From: Paenibacillus baekrokdamisoli
Lineage (GTDB): Bacteria; Bacillota; Bacilli; Paenibacillales; Paenibacillaceae
Assembly: GCF_003945345.1 (NCBI RefSeq)
Contig: NZ_AP019308.1
Span: 1,488,001-1,552,000 of the forward strand
DNA length: 64,000 nucleotides
Direction: 5' to 3'
The stretch's first letter is position 1; every line of letters starts with the position of its first letter. The notes below the pieces were generated by a model, which saw nothing but the letters and a program-made list of their open reading frames with translations, ran no database searches and was not told where the DNA came from. Both the position numbers and the translations under genes were made by a program. Positions 8,894 to 19,152 of this stretch are shown here, piece after piece.

Positions 8894-9568
8894 ATGATAA
8901 TGATACATTTGTCCGAGATCATTGATCACACGTTATTAAGAGCGGATGCAACGAAAGCTGAGATATTAAAGTTAACGGAAGAAGCGAAGAAATATGGTTT
9001 TGCTTCGGTTTGTATTCAACCCACATGGGTCTCTTTTGGTTCAAAACAATTAGCGGGTAGTAAAGTTAAAGTTTGCACAGTAATCGGATTTCCACTAGGG
9101 GCCAATACTTCTGAGACCAAAGCTTTTGAAACCAAACAAGCCATTGCCGACGGGGCAACTGAAGTTGATATGGTCATAAATATTGGTCAACTTAAAGACG
9201 GCGATTATGCTGCTGTAGAGCAAGACATCAGAATCGTTGTTGAGGCTGCGGCTGGGAAGGCACTCGTTAAAGTGATTATTGAAACCTGTCTTTTAACGCA
9301 GGAAGAAAAAGTAATCGCTTGTCAATTAGCTGCCAAAGCAGGTGCTGATTTTGTCAAAACATCCACGGGCTTCTCTACTGGGGGAGCAACTGCCGAGGAT
9401 ATAGCGCTCATGCGTCAAACTGTAGGACCAGAAATGGGTGTAAAAGCTTCCGGCGGGATTCGCAATCTGGAAGACATGAAAAAAATGATCGAAGCAGGAG
9501 CAACCCGAATTGGTGCTAGCTCCGGTGTGAAAATCATGGAGAACGAAGAATCGACCTCTTCCTATTAA
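8894..9568 (+). CDS. deoC: Deoxyribose-phosphate aldolase
   Basis: It cleaves 2-deoxyribose 5-phosphate into glyceraldehyde 3-phosphate and acetaldehyde. 224 residues, normal length. Motifs: [12 protein letters not shown] at the N terminus, [18 protein letters not shown], and the Schiff-base Lys in [15 protein letters not shown] near residue 155; KASGGIRN follows. The start may be 8894 or the in-frame ATG at 8900. It is the first structural gene of the deo operon and is followed by an intercistronic hairpin before nupC. Confidence 0.95.
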   Translation: MIMIHLSEIIDHTLLRADATKAEILKLTEEAKKYGFASVCIQPTWVSFGSKQLAGSKVKVCTVIGFPLGANTSETKAFETKQAIADGATEVDMVINIGQLKDGDYAAVEQDIRIVVEAAAGKALVKVIIETCLLTQEEKVIACQLAAKAGADFVKTSTGFSTGGATAEDIALMRQTVGPEMGVKASGGIRNLEDMKKMIEAGATRIGASSGVKIMENEESTSSY

Positions 9569-9582
9569 TAGCAAGAATGCGG

Positions 9583-9609
9583 GTTCTGCTCCTAAAGAAG
9601 GAGCAGAAC
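9583..9609 (+). other. Intercistronic hairpin between deoC and nupC
   Basis: A perfect 10-bp stem GTTCTGCTCC / GGAGCAGAAC with a 7-base loop has no T tract. It is more likely an mRNA-stabilising or processing structure than a terminator. Confidence 0.7.
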
Positions 9610-9650
9610 TCCATATCAAAAGAAAAGACACTATTAAACAAATAATAGAT

Positions 9651-9666
9651 TTGTAAGCGTTCTTAT
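9651..9666 (+). promoter_or_regulatory. Candidate CcpA (cre) site before nupC
   Basis: TTGTAAGCGTTCTTAT matches the degenerate cre pattern WTGNAANCGNWNNCW at all but one fixed position. Catabolite repression of deo genes is known in Bacillus, but the position inside the operon makes this tentative. Confidence 0.35.
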
Positions 9667-9727
9667 ATAGGGATAGAAATTAAATACATCATTGTATGAC
9701 AACTAGAGAACGAGGAGCGAGATGACA

Positions 9728-10906
9728 ATGAAATATTTAATTGCTATGCTAGGTATACTTGTTGTTTTTGGACTTACTTATATTGCCAGTAGTGATCGGC
9801 AAAAGATTCGGTATCGGCCGCTTGTAACCATGGTTATCCTGCAGTTCATATTGGCCTTTGTATTGTTGAATACTGTTGTTGGAACTTTTCTGATCAAAGG
9901 TTTTTCGAATGTTTTCGCAAAGCTGCTTGCTTACGCTGGAGAAGGGGTAAACTTTGTCTTTGGTGGAATAGCTAATGAAGGACAAGGCCCATTCTTCCTA
10001 AATGTATTACTGCCGATTGTGTTCATTTCGGTGCTTATTGGCATTTTACAGTACACCAAAATTTTGCCGCTCGTTATGAAGTATATTGGCTTGGTATTGA
10101 GCAAGGTAAATGGAATGGGGAAATTGGAATCCTATAACGCCCTGGCTTCTGCTATTTTGGGACAATCCGAGGTATTCATTTCTGTTAAAAAACAAATCGG
10201 CCTGCTGCCGAAAAATCGTCTTTACACCTTATGCGCTTCAGCGATGTCTACGGTATCGATGTCGATTGTCGGCGCGTATATGCAAATGATTGATCCTAAG
10301 TATGTAGTAACCGCTCTTGTACTCAACTTGTTTGGCGGTTTCATCATTGTGTCCATTCTTAATCCTTATGTTGTTGATAAGGAAGAAGATATATTGACCG
10401 TGCAGGAAAGCGAGAAACAGTCGTTTTTCGAAATGCTTGGTGAATATATTATGGATGGGTTCAAAGTAGCTATTATCGTGGCTGCCATGCTGATCGGTTT
10501 CGTCGCCCTTATCGCGTTTATTAACGGAATCTTTGACGGAATCTTCGGGATTTCATTCCAGCAACTACTGGGCTATGTGTTTGCCCCTATCGCTGTAATC
10601 ATGGGCGTTCCTTGGAAGGAATCTGTAGATGCCGGAAGCATCATGGCGATCAAGATGGTTTCCAATGAATTCGTGGCTATGCTTGAGCTTGGTAAACAAA
10701 CAGCCATGTCTTCAAGAACGATCGGAATTGTCTCCGTATTCCTTGTCTCGTTTGCTAATTTCTCGTCCATCGGTATTATCGCTGGTGCGGTTAAGGGCTT
10801 AAATGAAAAACAAGGTAACGTTGTAGCCCGATTTGGTTTAAGATTGTTATATGGCGCAACTATGGTTAGCGTATTGTCTGCCATCGTGGCAGGAATATTT
10901 ATGTAA
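9728..10906 (+). CDS. nupC: Concentrative nucleoside transporter (CNT family)
   Basis: A cation-coupled importer of nucleosides in the cytoplasmic membrane. About 392 residues with many hydrophobic segments. CNT hallmarks include [21 protein letters not shown] and [13 protein letters not shown]. The start at 9728 ([14 protein letters not shown]) fits Bacillus homologues and gives 10 bases from GGAG; an in-frame ATG at 9722 is only 4 bases from it. It lies between deoC and deoB, so imported nucleosides feed directly into the enzymes of this operon. Confidence 0.93.
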   Translation: MKYLIAMLGILVVFGLTYIASSDRQKIRYRPLVTMVILQFILAFVLLNTVVGTFLIKGFSNVFAKLLAYAGEGVNFVFGGIANEGQGPFFLNVLLPIVFISVLIGILQYTKILPLVMKYIGLVLSKVNGMGKLESYNALASAILGQSEVFISVKKQIGLLPKNRLYTLCASAMSTVSMSIVGAYMQMIDPKYVVTALVLNLFGGFIIVSILNPYVVDKEEDILTVQESEKQSFFEMLGEYIMDGFKVAIIVAAMLIGFVALIAFINGIFDGIFGISFQQLLGYVFAPIAVIMGVPWKESVDAGSIMAIKMVSNEFVAMLELGKQTAMSSRTIGIVSVFLVSFANFSSIGIIAGAVKGLNEKQGNVVARFGLRLLYGATMVSVLSAIVAGIFM

Positions 10907-10943
10907 ACACAGAGGACAATGAAGAGGAAGGAGCCAATCACAA

Positions 10944-12134
10944 ATGAAAGCAACACCAAATTTCAAAAGGATTCATCTTATCGTCATGGACTCCGTAGGT
11001 ATTGGCGAGGCACCGGATGCAGCTCAATTTGATGACTTCAATGTGGATACCATCGGACATATTGCGGAGGTTTGTGGTGGACTGAGTATGCCGAATATGG
11101 CTAAGCTCGGCTTATCCAATATTAAAGAAATTCAAGGTGTACCCAAAGCAGACCAACCACTGGCTTATTATACAAAAATGCAGGAAAAATCAAGTGGGAA
11201 AGACACGATGACAGGTCATTGGGAGATCATGGGCTTATACATTGATACACCATTTCGTGTCTTTGCCGATGGCTTTCCCGATGCATTAATCAATCAAATT
11301 GAAGAAAAAACCGGTCGGAAGGTGATTGGCAACAAACCTGCAAGCGGGACAGAAATTCTGGACGAGCTTGGGGAAGAGCATATGCGAACAGGGGCATTAA
11401 TTGTTTATACCTCTGCGGATTCTGTTCTTCAAATCGCTGCACATGAGGACGTAGTTCCATTGAAGGAGTTATATGAGATTTGTGAATTTTGCCGAAAAAT
11501 CACGCTAGAGGATCCCTATATGCTGGGACGCATTATCGCTCGGCCATTTCTAGGCGAACCAGGCAGCTTCAAACGGACTGCTAATCGCCATGACTATGCC
11601 TTGAAGCCCTTTGGACGTACAGTCATGAATGAATTGAAAGATGCTGGCTATGATTCGATTGCGCTTGGGAAAATTACCGATATTTATGATGGAGAAGGCG
11701 TCACAAAGACCGTTCGGACGGTCTCTAATTCCGATGGTATGGATAAATTCATTGCTACTTTGGATGAATCGTTCACTGGACTCAGCTTTTTGAATCTAGT
11801 CGATTTTGATGCGTTGTATGGACATCGACGTGACCCGCAAGGCTATGGTCATGCATTGGAGGACTATGATACGCGTCTTCCGGAAGTATTCGCTAAGATG
11901 ACGGATGAAGATCTTTTGCTGATCACTGCCGATCATGGCAATGATCCCACATACCGGGGAACGGATCACACGCGTGAATATGTACCGCTATTAGCCTACT
12001 CGCCACGGTTTAAGCAAGGCGGCCAGGCGCTGCCAATTCGGGATACTTTTGCTGATATAGGGGCTACGGTTGCGGAGAACTTCGGCGTCCAAATGCCGGA
12101 GCATGGAACAAGCTTTTTATCGGATTTAAAATAA
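10944..12134 (+). CDS. deoB: Phosphopentomutase
   Basis: It interconverts (deoxy)ribose 1-phosphate and 5-phosphate, linking the phosphorylases to DeoC. 396 residues, full length for the alkaline-phosphatase-like family. Metal-binding and catalytic segments are visible: [13 protein letters not shown] at the N terminus (metal Asp about residue 16), [10 protein letters not shown] (with the phospho-accepting Thr) and [21 protein letters not shown] near the C terminus. AAGGAGCC lies upstream of the ATG. The Bacillus subtilis dra-nupC-pdp operon lacks this gene (drm is elsewhere), so this locus is more complete. Confidence 0.95.
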   Translation: MKATPNFKRIHLIVMDSVGIGEAPDAAQFDDFNVDTIGHIAEVCGGLSMPNMAKLGLSNIKEIQGVPKADQPLAYYTKMQEKSSGKDTMTGHWEIMGLYIDTPFRVFADGFPDALINQIEEKTGRKVIGNKPASGTEILDELGEEHMRTGALIVYTSADSVLQIAAHEDVVPLKELYEICEFCRKITLEDPYMLGRIIARPFLGEPGSFKRTANRHDYALKPFGRTVMNELKDAGYDSIALGKITDIYDGEGVTKTVRTVSNSDGMDKFIATLDESFTGLSFLNLVDFDALYGHRRDPQGYGHALEDYDTRLPEVFAKMTDEDLLLITADHGNDPTYRGTDHTREYVPLLAYSPRFKQGGQALPIRDTFADIGATVAENFGVQMPEHGTSFLSDLK

Positions 12135-12194
12135 GCTCTAAACCATAATCAGTATTTGCTGAAGCTATTATTAACATAATAAAGGAGCAATCAA

Positions 12195-12902
12195 ATGAGC
12201 GTTCATATTGAAGCTAAACAAGGTGAAATTGCAGAAACGATTCTACTTCCAGGGGACCCGCTTCGGGCCAAGCATATAGCCGACACGTATTTGGAAGATG
12301 TCATTTGCTATAATCAAGTACGCGGTATGCTTGGTTTTACAGGAACTTATAAGGGGAAGCGCGTATCCGTACAAGGCTCGGGCATGGGCATTCCGTCCAT
12401 TAGTATTTATGTGAATGAGTTGATTAAGGAATACGGTGTGAAAACTTTAGTTCGTGTCGGCACTTGTGGTGCTATGCAGGAGAATGTGCATGTTCGAGAT
12501 GTCATACTTGCACAAGCGACTTGTACAGATTCAAGCATGAATCGTCACGTTTTTGCCGATTATGACTTTTCGCCTATCGCCAGCTTCACACTGCTGAAGG
12601 CAGCCTACGATCGCGCTGTCGCTAAAGGCTTGAAGCTGCATGTAGGTAATGTGTTCAGCTCCGATATTTTTTATCGCGACGACAAATCAGTCGTACAGAA
12701 GCTCATGGACCATGGCGTATTGGCAGTGGAAATGGAAACAACGGCTCTTTATACATTGGCAGCGAAATTTGGGGTTAATGCCTTAACCATCTTAACGGTG
12801 AGTGACCATTTATTGAGTGGCGAAGAAACGACCTCGGAAGAGAGACAAACGACCTTTAATGAGATGATGGAAGTCGCTCTTGATACGGTAACCTCCCTAT
12901 AA
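12195..12902 (+). CDS. deoD: Purine nucleoside phosphorylase, DeoD type
   Basis: It phosphorolyses purine (deoxy)nucleosides to base and (deoxy)ribose 1-phosphate. 235 residues, typical of the hexameric class. Visible motifs: [14 protein letters not shown] (phosphate), [20 protein letters not shown], and [28 protein letters not shown], which carries the ribose-binding Glu and the catalytic Asp. AAAGGAGCAAT precedes the ATG. It lies between deoB and pdp in one transcription unit. Confidence 0.95.
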   Translation: MSVHIEAKQGEIAETILLPGDPLRAKHIADTYLEDVICYNQVRGMLGFTGTYKGKRVSVQGSGMGIPSISIYVNELIKEYGVKTLVRVGTCGAMQENVHVRDVILAQATCTDSSMNRHVFADYDFSPIASFTLLKAAYDRAVAKGLKLHVGNVFSSDIFYRDDKSVVQKLMDHGVLAVEMETTALYTLAAKFGVNALTILTVSDHLLSGEETTSEERQTTFNEMMEVALDTVTSL

Positions 12903-12944
12903 CTCCATACTGTAAAAATAATCGATGAATGAGGAGAGTTTCCT

Positions 12945-14246
12945 ATGAGAATGGTTGATCTAATTGCAAAGAAACGAGACGGTGAAGAGTTAACGACTGA
13001 GGAAATTAACTTTATTATCGAAGGCTATACCAAGGATGAGATTCCGGATTACCAAGTTAGCGCCTTAGCTATGGCGATCTACTTCAAAGATATGACAGAA
13101 CGTGAACGTGCCGATTTGACGATGGCTATCGTGAACTCTGGGGATACGATTGACCTATCGGCTATCGAAGGAGTGAAGGTGGACAAACACTCCACAGGCG
13201 GAGTTGGTGATACGACGACACTGGTCTTGGCACCTCTTGTTGCAGCGCTCGATATTCCTGTGGCTAAGATGTCTGGACGTGGACTAGGTCATACTGGCGG
13301 CACGATTGATAAATTGGAAGCAATCGCAGGATTCCATGTAGAGATCGACAAAGAGGAATTCGTTCAATTAGTGAACAAAGATAAAATTGCAGTCATTGGC
13401 CAATCAGGCAATCTTACACCAGCGGATAAAAAGCTATACGCTCTGCGTGACGTAACGGCGACGGTTGATTCCATTCCTCTGATTGCTAGCTCGATCATGA
13501 GCAAGAAAATTGCTGCCGGGTCGGACGCGATTGTATTGGATGTGAAAACGGGTGCTGGTGCTTTTATGAAGACCGTGGAGGATGCCAAGGAGCTTGCCCA
13601 TGCAATGGTGAGTATCGGTAATAATGTGGGTCGCAAAACAATGGCAGTTATCTCCGATATGAGTCAACCACTTGGCTTTGCCATTGGAAATGCGCTCGAG
13701 GTTAAAGAAGCTATCGATACACTGCAAGGAAAAGGCCCGAAAGACTTAGAAGAGCTTTGCCTTGCGCTCGGTCGTCAAATGGTTTACCTAGCCAATAAAG
13801 CAAGCTCGCTTGAGGAAGCAGAGGAAATGCTCAAAGAAGTCATTCATAATGGCAAAGCATTGCAAAAATTCAAAGACTTTATTACGAATCAAGGCGGGGA
13901 TGCGTCGGTTGTCGATCATCCAGAAAAATTGCCGCAGGCAGCCTACCTCATTGAAGTACCTGCTCTAGAATCAGGGGTTGTAGCTGAAATTGTAGCCGAT
14001 GAAATAGGCACTGCTGCTATGCTGCTTGGAGCTGGTCGTGCGACGAAGGAATCCACTATCGATTTGGCTGTAGGTCTTATGCTCAATAAAAAAGTTGGTG
14101 ATCCTGTTAAAGCAGGGGAATCACTAGTAACGATTCATTCCAACCGTGAGAATGTAAAAGAAGTCATCCAAATGATATATGAGAATATTCGGATTGCTGA
14201 CCATGCGGAGCCTCCTGTACTGATCTATGAAATTGTAACGGAGTAG
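12945..14246 (+). CDS. pdp: Pyrimidine-nucleoside phosphorylase
   Basis: It phosphorolyses thymidine, deoxyuridine and uridine. 433 residues, full length. The family signature [20 protein letters not shown] is at residues 77-96, and [18 protein letters not shown] follows. The N-terminal helical domain ([12 protein letters not shown]) and the C-terminal barrel-sandwich region are both present. GAGGAGAGTTTCCT precedes the ATG. It is the last gene of the deo operon and is followed by a terminator. Confidence 0.95.
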   Translation: MRMVDLIAKKRDGEELTTEEINFIIEGYTKDEIPDYQVSALAMAIYFKDMTERERADLTMAIVNSGDTIDLSAIEGVKVDKHSTGGVGDTTTLVLAPLVAALDIPVAKMSGRGLGHTGGTIDKLEAIAGFHVEIDKEEFVQLVNKDKIAVIGQSGNLTPADKKLYALRDVTATVDSIPLIASSIMSKKIAAGSDAIVLDVKTGAGAFMKTVEDAKELAHAMVSIGNNVGRKTMAVISDMSQPLGFAIGNALEVKEAIDTLQGKGPKDLEELCLALGRQMVYLANKASSLEEAEEMLKEVIHNGKALQKFKDFITNQGGDASVVDHPEKLPQAAYLIEVPALESGVVAEIVADEIGTAAMLLGAGRATKESTIDLAVGLMLNKKVGDPVKAGESLVTIHSNRENVKEVIQMIYENIRIADHAEPPVLIYEIVTE

Positions 14247-14284
14247 CTTGAATATCGTCTGACGAGTTGAATCCAATTTGAAAG

Positions 14285-14315
14285 AAGAGTGAGGCTTCAC
14301 GCCTTGCTCTTTTTT
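14285..14315 (+). terminator. Terminator of the deo operon
   Basis: The stem AAGAGTGAGGC / GCCTTGCTCTT (two wobble pairs) with a 5-base loop is followed by TTTT. Confidence 0.8.
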
Positions 14316-14364
14316 GCTCATTACACTCAAGTGGGTTCATTTGATAGGGGGTGTATCCTTCAAA

Positions 14365-14408
14365 AAACAGAACCTACCCGGTGAACAAAATACGGGTAGG
14401 TTCTGTTT
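14365..14408 (-). terminator. Terminator of the DUF421 gene, overlapping its stop codon
   Basis: A perfect 15-bp stem (AAACAGAACCTACCCG / CGGGTAGGTTCTGTTT) ends in a T tract on the minus strand. It could also act on the plus strand behind pdp. Confidence 0.85.
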
Positions 14409-15114
14409 ATTCTTTATCAATTGGATTCCGAATACGGTCTTTATAGACATCCCAGTAGAAGTTTCCATTAGAGCTCTTTACCGCATAAAAGATATCCGGT
14501 ATTTTTATTGCGTGTTTCTTTAGCTCCTGTTTGAACCATTCTTCCAGGTTATTCTCTTTTAGGTTATTTTCGATTATTTGTCCGTCCATGACGAGCTCGA
14601 TAGGGAAGTTCATAATCGGCTGCAGCGCAATGTTTAGATCCTTTTTGAGAATTTGGCGAAATTCAGGTTTTTTGATTATCGATAATTTCCCGTTTAACTC
14701 AAGAACCGCGTATTCAACCTCTTCGATATCAAATACATCCTTCAACCTTAATTCCTGATTTAACGTATCCATGGTAAAATACAGCTTTTTCATATTATGT
14801 TCGAGGACTTTTCCCTTTTCAATTAATATAGTTGGTTGACCGGATACCCACTTCCTGATTTTGCGATTTTTAGTGGCAAGTATAGATAGCAGTAATGACA
14901 CTAAACTGAAAGTAAGCAAGGAAATAATAAAGTACCATGTACTTACTTTGATGTTAAAAGCCAAGTTACCTGCCATAGAACCTAATATGATAACAAATGC
15001 AAAATCATGAAAACCCATATGAGATATAGCTTGCTTACCCAGTACTCGTGAAATAAGGATAACAATCATTATCGCGAGAATTGTCCTCGTAATAACTGTG
15101 AAATTTTCTAACAA
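14407..15114 (-). CDS. DUF421 membrane protein (YetF/YcaP-like)
   Basis: A 235-residue inner-membrane protein with three N-terminal hydrophobic helices, the signature LISRVLGKQAISHMGFHDFAF and a soluble C-terminal half (GQPTILIEKGKVL ... NIALQPIMNFPIELVMDGQI). DUF421 proteins, several copies of which occur in Bacillus spores, are of unknown biochemical function. The TTG at 15114 is preferred because AAGGGGTG lies 9 bases upstream; the GTG at 15126 overlaps that site. It is single-gene and convergent with the deo operon. Confidence 0.82.
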   Translation of the reverse strand: MLENFTVITRTILAIMIVILISRVLGKQAISHMGFHDFAFVIILGSMAGNLAFNIKVSTWYFIISLLTFSLVSLLLSILATKNRKIRKWVSGQPTILIEKGKVLEHNMKKLYFTMDTLNQELRLKDVFDIEEVEYAVLELNGKLSIIKKPEFRQILKKDLNIALQPIMNFPIELVMDGQIIENNLKENNLEEWFKQELKKHAIKIPDIFYAVKSSNGNFYWDVYKDRIRNPIDKE

Positions 15115-15347
15115 GCTTGTCAGCACCCCTTATAAGTTCCTGCTAAACAGAAACTGAATCCACATTCATTATCTTCCCAATTAAATCCAGAATTTATTCA
15201 TACACGAAAGTGAACTGGTGACCACGCAGGGAGAGTATATGAATGGATTACAATGCAATGACGAGTGACGAATCCAGAGCTTTGGGTGATAACTCTAGCC
15301 TAGGCAGCATAGAGTAAAATGAAATCTTTACATCTGGAGGTCGGCCT

Positions 15348-16169
15348 ATGAAGAATGGCTTTGTAATTCGGTCATTAAATGAGATCCAATTTTGGTCTCG
15401 AATTATGAAAGAACACTCGTTTTTTTTAGGTTTGGGGTTCCGACGGGAGGATACTCAACTTATTGACGAGGCCAATCATTTTTACAAAATATTTGAAGGG
15501 ATCGAACAAAAATCATATTCTTTTGGCGAGAATGCAGATCCAGCTACCATTTTACAATTTAACAAAGAAGTGCACACAGCAGTTACTTACATCTGGTTGT
15601 TTAAACGAAAAGTATTAGGACTTATACTTACATGTAAACTTCCTGGAGCAACGAACTTCCCTCTATTAGTGGATCATACCAGCAGGGAAGCAAAGTATTT
15701 CAGAAAACGATTAGAAGAATTAAATGAAGGCAAACTTGAACCGCTGCAGGATGCGATAATCGATGAAAATGTCTTTTTCTTAAAAATCATGGCAGACCAT
15801 GCTAAATTCATCGGTCATCTTCTGGATCCCTCCGAGCGGAAACTTGTGGAACAGGCACGAGATTTTAGCCAAGACTTTGATCAGTTGTTATTTCAGGCAA
15901 AGGATTTAGACTCGATGCGCCCTCAGTCTCAAACCGTTCCGTTATTAGATCAGTTTCTTGACCAGAATAGGGTGTCTGTCAAATCGTTACGCGATTTCAA
16001 GAAAACAGCGAGTGAATTAATTAATGAATGCAAAATTAAAAGCATTATACATCCTTTATTGGCTGATCATGTGTTCCGCGAAGCAGAGAGATTTTTAGAA
16101 ATTATTGATGCTTTTGAAGGGGCGTTAACAGGGAAGAGACCACCTAAACTTGATATTCATGAGGCTTAA
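15348..16169 (+). CDS. DUF2935 family protein, two tandem domains
   Basis: A 273-residue cytosolic helical protein with CTGGAGGTC before the ATG. The two halves are related: each has a 'xxxFWxRIMKEHSFFLG' or 'FFLKIMADHAKFIGHLLDPSE' segment followed by a long helix. The repeated His and acidic residues (EHSFFLG, DHAKFIGHLLDPSE, LADHVFREAERFLE) suggest a helical metal-binding bundle; that is an inference from the residues. Function is unknown. It is monocistronic. Confidence 0.8.
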   Translation: MKNGFVIRSLNEIQFWSRIMKEHSFFLGLGFRREDTQLIDEANHFYKIFEGIEQKSYSFGENADPATILQFNKEVHTAVTYIWLFKRKVLGLILTCKLPGATNFPLLVDHTSREAKYFRKRLEELNEGKLEPLQDAIIDENVFFLKIMADHAKFIGHLLDPSERKLVEQARDFSQDFDQLLFQAKDLDSMRPQSQTVPLLDQFLDQNRVSVKSLRDFKKTASELINECKIKSIIHPLLADHVFREAERFLEIIDAFEGALTGKRPPKLDIHEA

Positions 16170-16195
16170 CTTTCGCCAGAAGGGGCCATAGTTTC

Positions 16196-16236
16196 ATGAA
16201 TTCATGGAAATCATTTAAAATTCATGGAAATCATAT
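16196..16236 (+). repeat. Two-unit tandem repeat downstream of the DUF2935 gene
   Basis: The unit ATTCATGGAAATCATTTAAA occurs twice, the second copy with minor changes. No function is evident. Confidence 0.7.
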
Positions 16237-16248
16237 AAATACATGCTG

Positions 16249-16286
16249 AAAGCTGGCGTCTGTAACTTACAGGCACCCGCTTTTTT
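16249..16286 (+). terminator. Terminator after the DUF2935 gene
   Basis: The imperfect stem AAGC-GG-G-CTGTAA / TTACAG-C-CC-GCTT is followed by TTTTT. Confidence 0.65.
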
Positions 16287-16404
16287 AGCGTTTTTGCTGA
16301 TTTTTGCGCTTACATACATTTTGCATCATTTCACAGATTGAGTTTTGCGCCTTATAACGTTTATAATAAAACGAGAAAAAAGTCTAAAAGAAAAGGTGTC
16401 ATTC

Positions 16405-17961
16405 ATGAGCATATTAAACGTAGAACGACTAAGTCACGGATTTGGAGATCGAGCTATCTTCAACGATGTATCTTTCCGCTTGCTCAAAGGCGAGCATATC
16501 GGACTCATTGGCGCCAACGGTGAAGGTAAGTCCACCTTCATGAACATCATAACGGGTAAACTCCAGCCAGATGACGGCAAGGTTGAATGGTCCAAACGCA
16601 TGCGTGTTGGATACCTCGATCAGCATGCGGTGCTTAGCAAGGGTGTAACGATCCGCGACGTCCTGAAGGGAGCCTTCCAATACCTGTTCGATATGGAGCA
16701 AGAAATGAACGATATGTACGGGAAAATGGGCGAGGTGACCCCGGAGGAGCTTGAGCAGATGCTCGAGGATGTCGGAACGATTCAGGATACGTTAACGAAT
16801 CAAGATTTCTATATGATCGATGCCAAGATCGAAGAAACTGCCCGCGGGCTGGGACTAACTGATATTGGACTGGATAAGGACGTCAACGACCTTAGCGGCG
16901 GACAGCGGACGAAGGTATTGCTAGCAAAGCTTCTGCTCGAGAAGCCGGATATTCTGCTTCTTGATGAGCCGACCAACTATCTCGATGAACAGCATATCGA
17001 ATGGTTGAAGAGATATCTGCAAGAGTATGAGAATGCATTCATTCTTATCTCTCACGATATTCCTTTCCTCAATAGCGTTATTAACCTGATCTATCATATG
17101 GAGAATCAAGAGTTGAACCGATACGTTGGGGATTATGACTATTTCCAGCAGGTTCATGATATGAAGAAACAGCAGCTTGAATCAGCCTTTAAACGTCAAC
17201 AGCAGGAAATTGCGGGTTTGAAGGATTTCGTTGCCCGGAACAAAGCGAGTGTTGCGACACGAAATATGGCGATGTCCAGACAAAAGAAGCTCGATAAGAT
17301 GGAAGTTATCGAAATTGCGAAGGAAAAACCGAAGCCGCAGTTCAATTTCAAGGATGCGAGAACTTCTGGCAAGCTGATTTTCGAGACGAAGGAGATTGTC
17401 ATTGGATATGATTCTCCTCTATCTAGACCACTCGACCTCCGTATGGAACGTGGTCAGAAGATTGCGCTTGTGGGTGCAAACGGAATCGGTAAAACGACGT
17501 TACTGCGAAGTATTTTAGGTGAGATCCAAGCGCTCTCAGGCTCCGTTCAGCGGGGAGAGCACCTCAACATCGGCTACTTTGAACAGGAAATGAAGGAAGC
17601 TAATTATACGACATGCATCGAGGAAATATGGAATGAGTTTCCCTCACTTTCGCAATTCGAGGTACGTGCAGCATTAGCTAAATGCGGTCTTACAACAAAG
17701 CATATCGAGAGCAAAATTGCTGTGCTTAGTGGCGGTGAGAAGGCGAAGGTACGACTTTGCAAGCTGATCAACCGTGAAACGAATCTTCTTGTGCTCGATG
17801 AGCCGACGAACCACTTGGATGTGGATGCGAAGGACGAGCTTAAGCGTGCCCTCAAGGCTTATAAAGGCAGCATCCTGCTGATTTCCCATGAACCGGAATT
17901 TTATCGCGACATCGTTACAGATACATGGAACTGTGAATCCTGGACAACGAAGGTGTTTTAA
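16405..17961 (+). CDS. ABC-F family ATPase (YfmM-like)
   Basis: A soluble 518-residue protein with two ABC ATPase domains and no membrane part. Walker A motifs are GANGEGKST (residues 36-44) and GANGIGKTT; signatures are LSGGQRTKVLLAKLLL and LSGGEKAKVRLCKLI, each followed by LDEPTN. The charged linker between the domains (about residues 240-320) is typical of ABC-F proteins, which act on the ribosomal E site. The ATG at 16405 has AAAAGGTG upstream; the earlier start at 16345 is not supported. Whether it confers antibiotic resistance or only aids translation cannot be told from sequence. Family placement next to YfmM is by length and C terminus. Confidence 0.9.
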   Translation: MSILNVERLSHGFGDRAIFNDVSFRLLKGEHIGLIGANGEGKSTFMNIITGKLQPDDGKVEWSKRMRVGYLDQHAVLSKGVTIRDVLKGAFQYLFDMEQEMNDMYGKMGEVTPEELEQMLEDVGTIQDTLTNQDFYMIDAKIEETARGLGLTDIGLDKDVNDLSGGQRTKVLLAKLLLEKPDILLLDEPTNYLDEQHIEWLKRYLQEYENAFILISHDIPFLNSVINLIYHMENQELNRYVGDYDYFQQVHDMKKQQLESAFKRQQQEIAGLKDFVARNKASVATRNMAMSRQKKLDKMEVIEIAKEKPKPQFNFKDARTSGKLIFETKEIVIGYDSPLSRPLDLRMERGQKIALVGANGIGKTTLLRSILGEIQALSGSVQRGEHLNIGYFEQEMKEANYTTCIEEIWNEFPSLSQFEVRAALAKCGLTTKHIESKIAVLSGGEKAKVRLCKLINRETNLLVLDEPTNHLDVDAKDELKRALKAYKGSILLISHEPEFYRDIVTDTWNCESWTTKVF

Positions 17962-17975
17962 ATCGTCGCCTATAG

Positions 17976-18010
17976 CCGATCTGATTGTTAATGATCAGAT
18001 CGGTTTTTTT
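17976..18010 (+). terminator. Terminator after the ABC-F gene
   Basis: A perfect 10-bp stem CCGATCTGAT / ATCAGATCGG is followed by seven T. Confidence 0.92.
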
Positions 18011-18130
18011 CTGCGCGCTGATAAAGTGTGAAAACAAAGAAGGGGATCATTGGAAATTCGTTGTCGTAGGACAGCGTCTCCCGCAATATATTGAATAGTA
18101 ATTCGATTATTGATGGGAGGTTATCTGTAG

Positions 18131-19036
18131 CTGAAGCATCGTTTTCTTCGATATACCATTGTTTCTCTCGCCGTTCTTTTATTGTGGAGTGTTTCATTTA
18201 CGCCTAAGGTGGATGCAAAGGATAATAATAACGATTTGATTATTATTAACAAAAAAACGAATAAGTTGGCTTATTTTAGCAATGGAGAAATGATTAAGAC
18301 CTTCTCTGTAGCTACCGGCAAAAAGAAGCAGTTAACACCTGAAGGGACTTTTAAAATTGCTAATAAAATTAAAAATAGGCCCTACTATAAAGACAAAATT
18401 CCAGGAGGCGACCCCCATAATCCTTTAGGAGACAGATGGTTAGGCTTGGATGTGAATGGTACAAAAGGAACAACGTATGCCATTCACGGTAATAACAATG
18501 AGAGATCTATTGGGAAGTATGTTAGCGCTGGCTGCATTCGTATGAAGAATGATGAGATTCACTGGCTCTTTTCCCAGGTCAAAATAAATACCGATGTTAT
18601 TATTACGAATTCAACACTTACATTGGAGCATATTGCAGCCAATCATGGCTATCAGATCGGTCAGATGAAGTTTGAAGGGAAATTGCTTGTAAATGGTGTG
18701 AGGAAGGAATTGGATAGTGATTTATTATTAAGTAACTCACAAGTTTTTATCCCATTACGAGAATGCTTTGAAATTCTAGGGGCCAAAGTGGAATGGAGTC
18801 AATTAACGGGGATAGTAACCGCCACGATTGGTAATCGCATAATTACGCACAAACCGCTCACGAGCAAAGCTGCTGTTAATGGAGTATCCATTGCTATCAC
18901 AACCTCTCGTTTACAAGATGACAAAGTCATGCTGCCACTGCGGAATATCGCTGAGATTACCGGTTATAAAGTGATATGGGATGCTAAAGGAAAGACAATT
19001 CAAATCTCTGATCATGGAGACGAAGAGGTAAATTAA
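18131..19036 (+). CDS. Exported L,D-transpeptidase with C-terminal copper-amine-oxidase-type stalk domain; apparent CTG start
   Basis: It forms 3-3 cross-links in, or anchors proteins to, peptidoglycan. Residues about 30-145 are a YkuD domain, with catalytic His (about 119) and Cys (about 135) in HGNNNERSIGKYVSAGCIRM. Residues 170-295 are a copper amine oxidase N-terminal-like domain, a wall-associated module common in Paenibacillus. The first ATG/GTG/TTG in frame (TTG 18182) would cut through the signal peptide. Extending to CTG 18131 restores KHRFLRYTIVSLAVLLLW, a proper signal sequence, with GGGAGG 10 bases upstream; a stop lies directly before that CTG. Confidence 0.8.
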   Translation: MKHRFLRYTIVSLAVLLLWSVSFTPKVDAKDNNNDLIIINKKTNKLAYFSNGEMIKTFSVATGKKKQLTPEGTFKIANKIKNRPYYKDKIPGGDPHNPLGDRWLGLDVNGTKGTTYAIHGNNNERSIGKYVSAGCIRMKNDEIHWLFSQVKINTDVIITNSTLTLEHIAANHGYQIGQMKFEGKLLVNGVRKELDSDLLLSNSQVFIPLRECFEILGAKVEWSQLTGIVTATIGNRIITHKPLTSKAAVNGVSIAITTSRLQDDKVMLPLRNIAEITGYKVIWDAKGKTIQISDHGDEEVN

Positions 19037-19038
19037 TA

Positions 19039-19141
19039 GGCTTCCCCAAAAGGGTAACGCTGAATGAGCCAGTCCCACAAATCGAATTATGAAGCCTCCA
19101 GAACCACTGTTAAAGTGGAGCTGGAGGCTTCATTTTATTAT
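19039..19141 (+). repeat. MITE-like element, left half only (copy 2); contains a bidirectional terminator
   Basis: Its first 40 bases (GGCTTCCCCAAAAGGGTAAC onward) align with the left end of the full elements at 2661 and 46883 (reverse). The core hairpin (GAAGCCTCCA / TGGAGGCTTC with inner CCACT/AGTGG, 19091-19132) is the same design with different bases. The right half is missing. The hairpin plus ATTTT lies between two convergent genes and probably terminates both. Confidence 0.65.
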
Positions 19142-19152
19142 CATTGCTGAAG

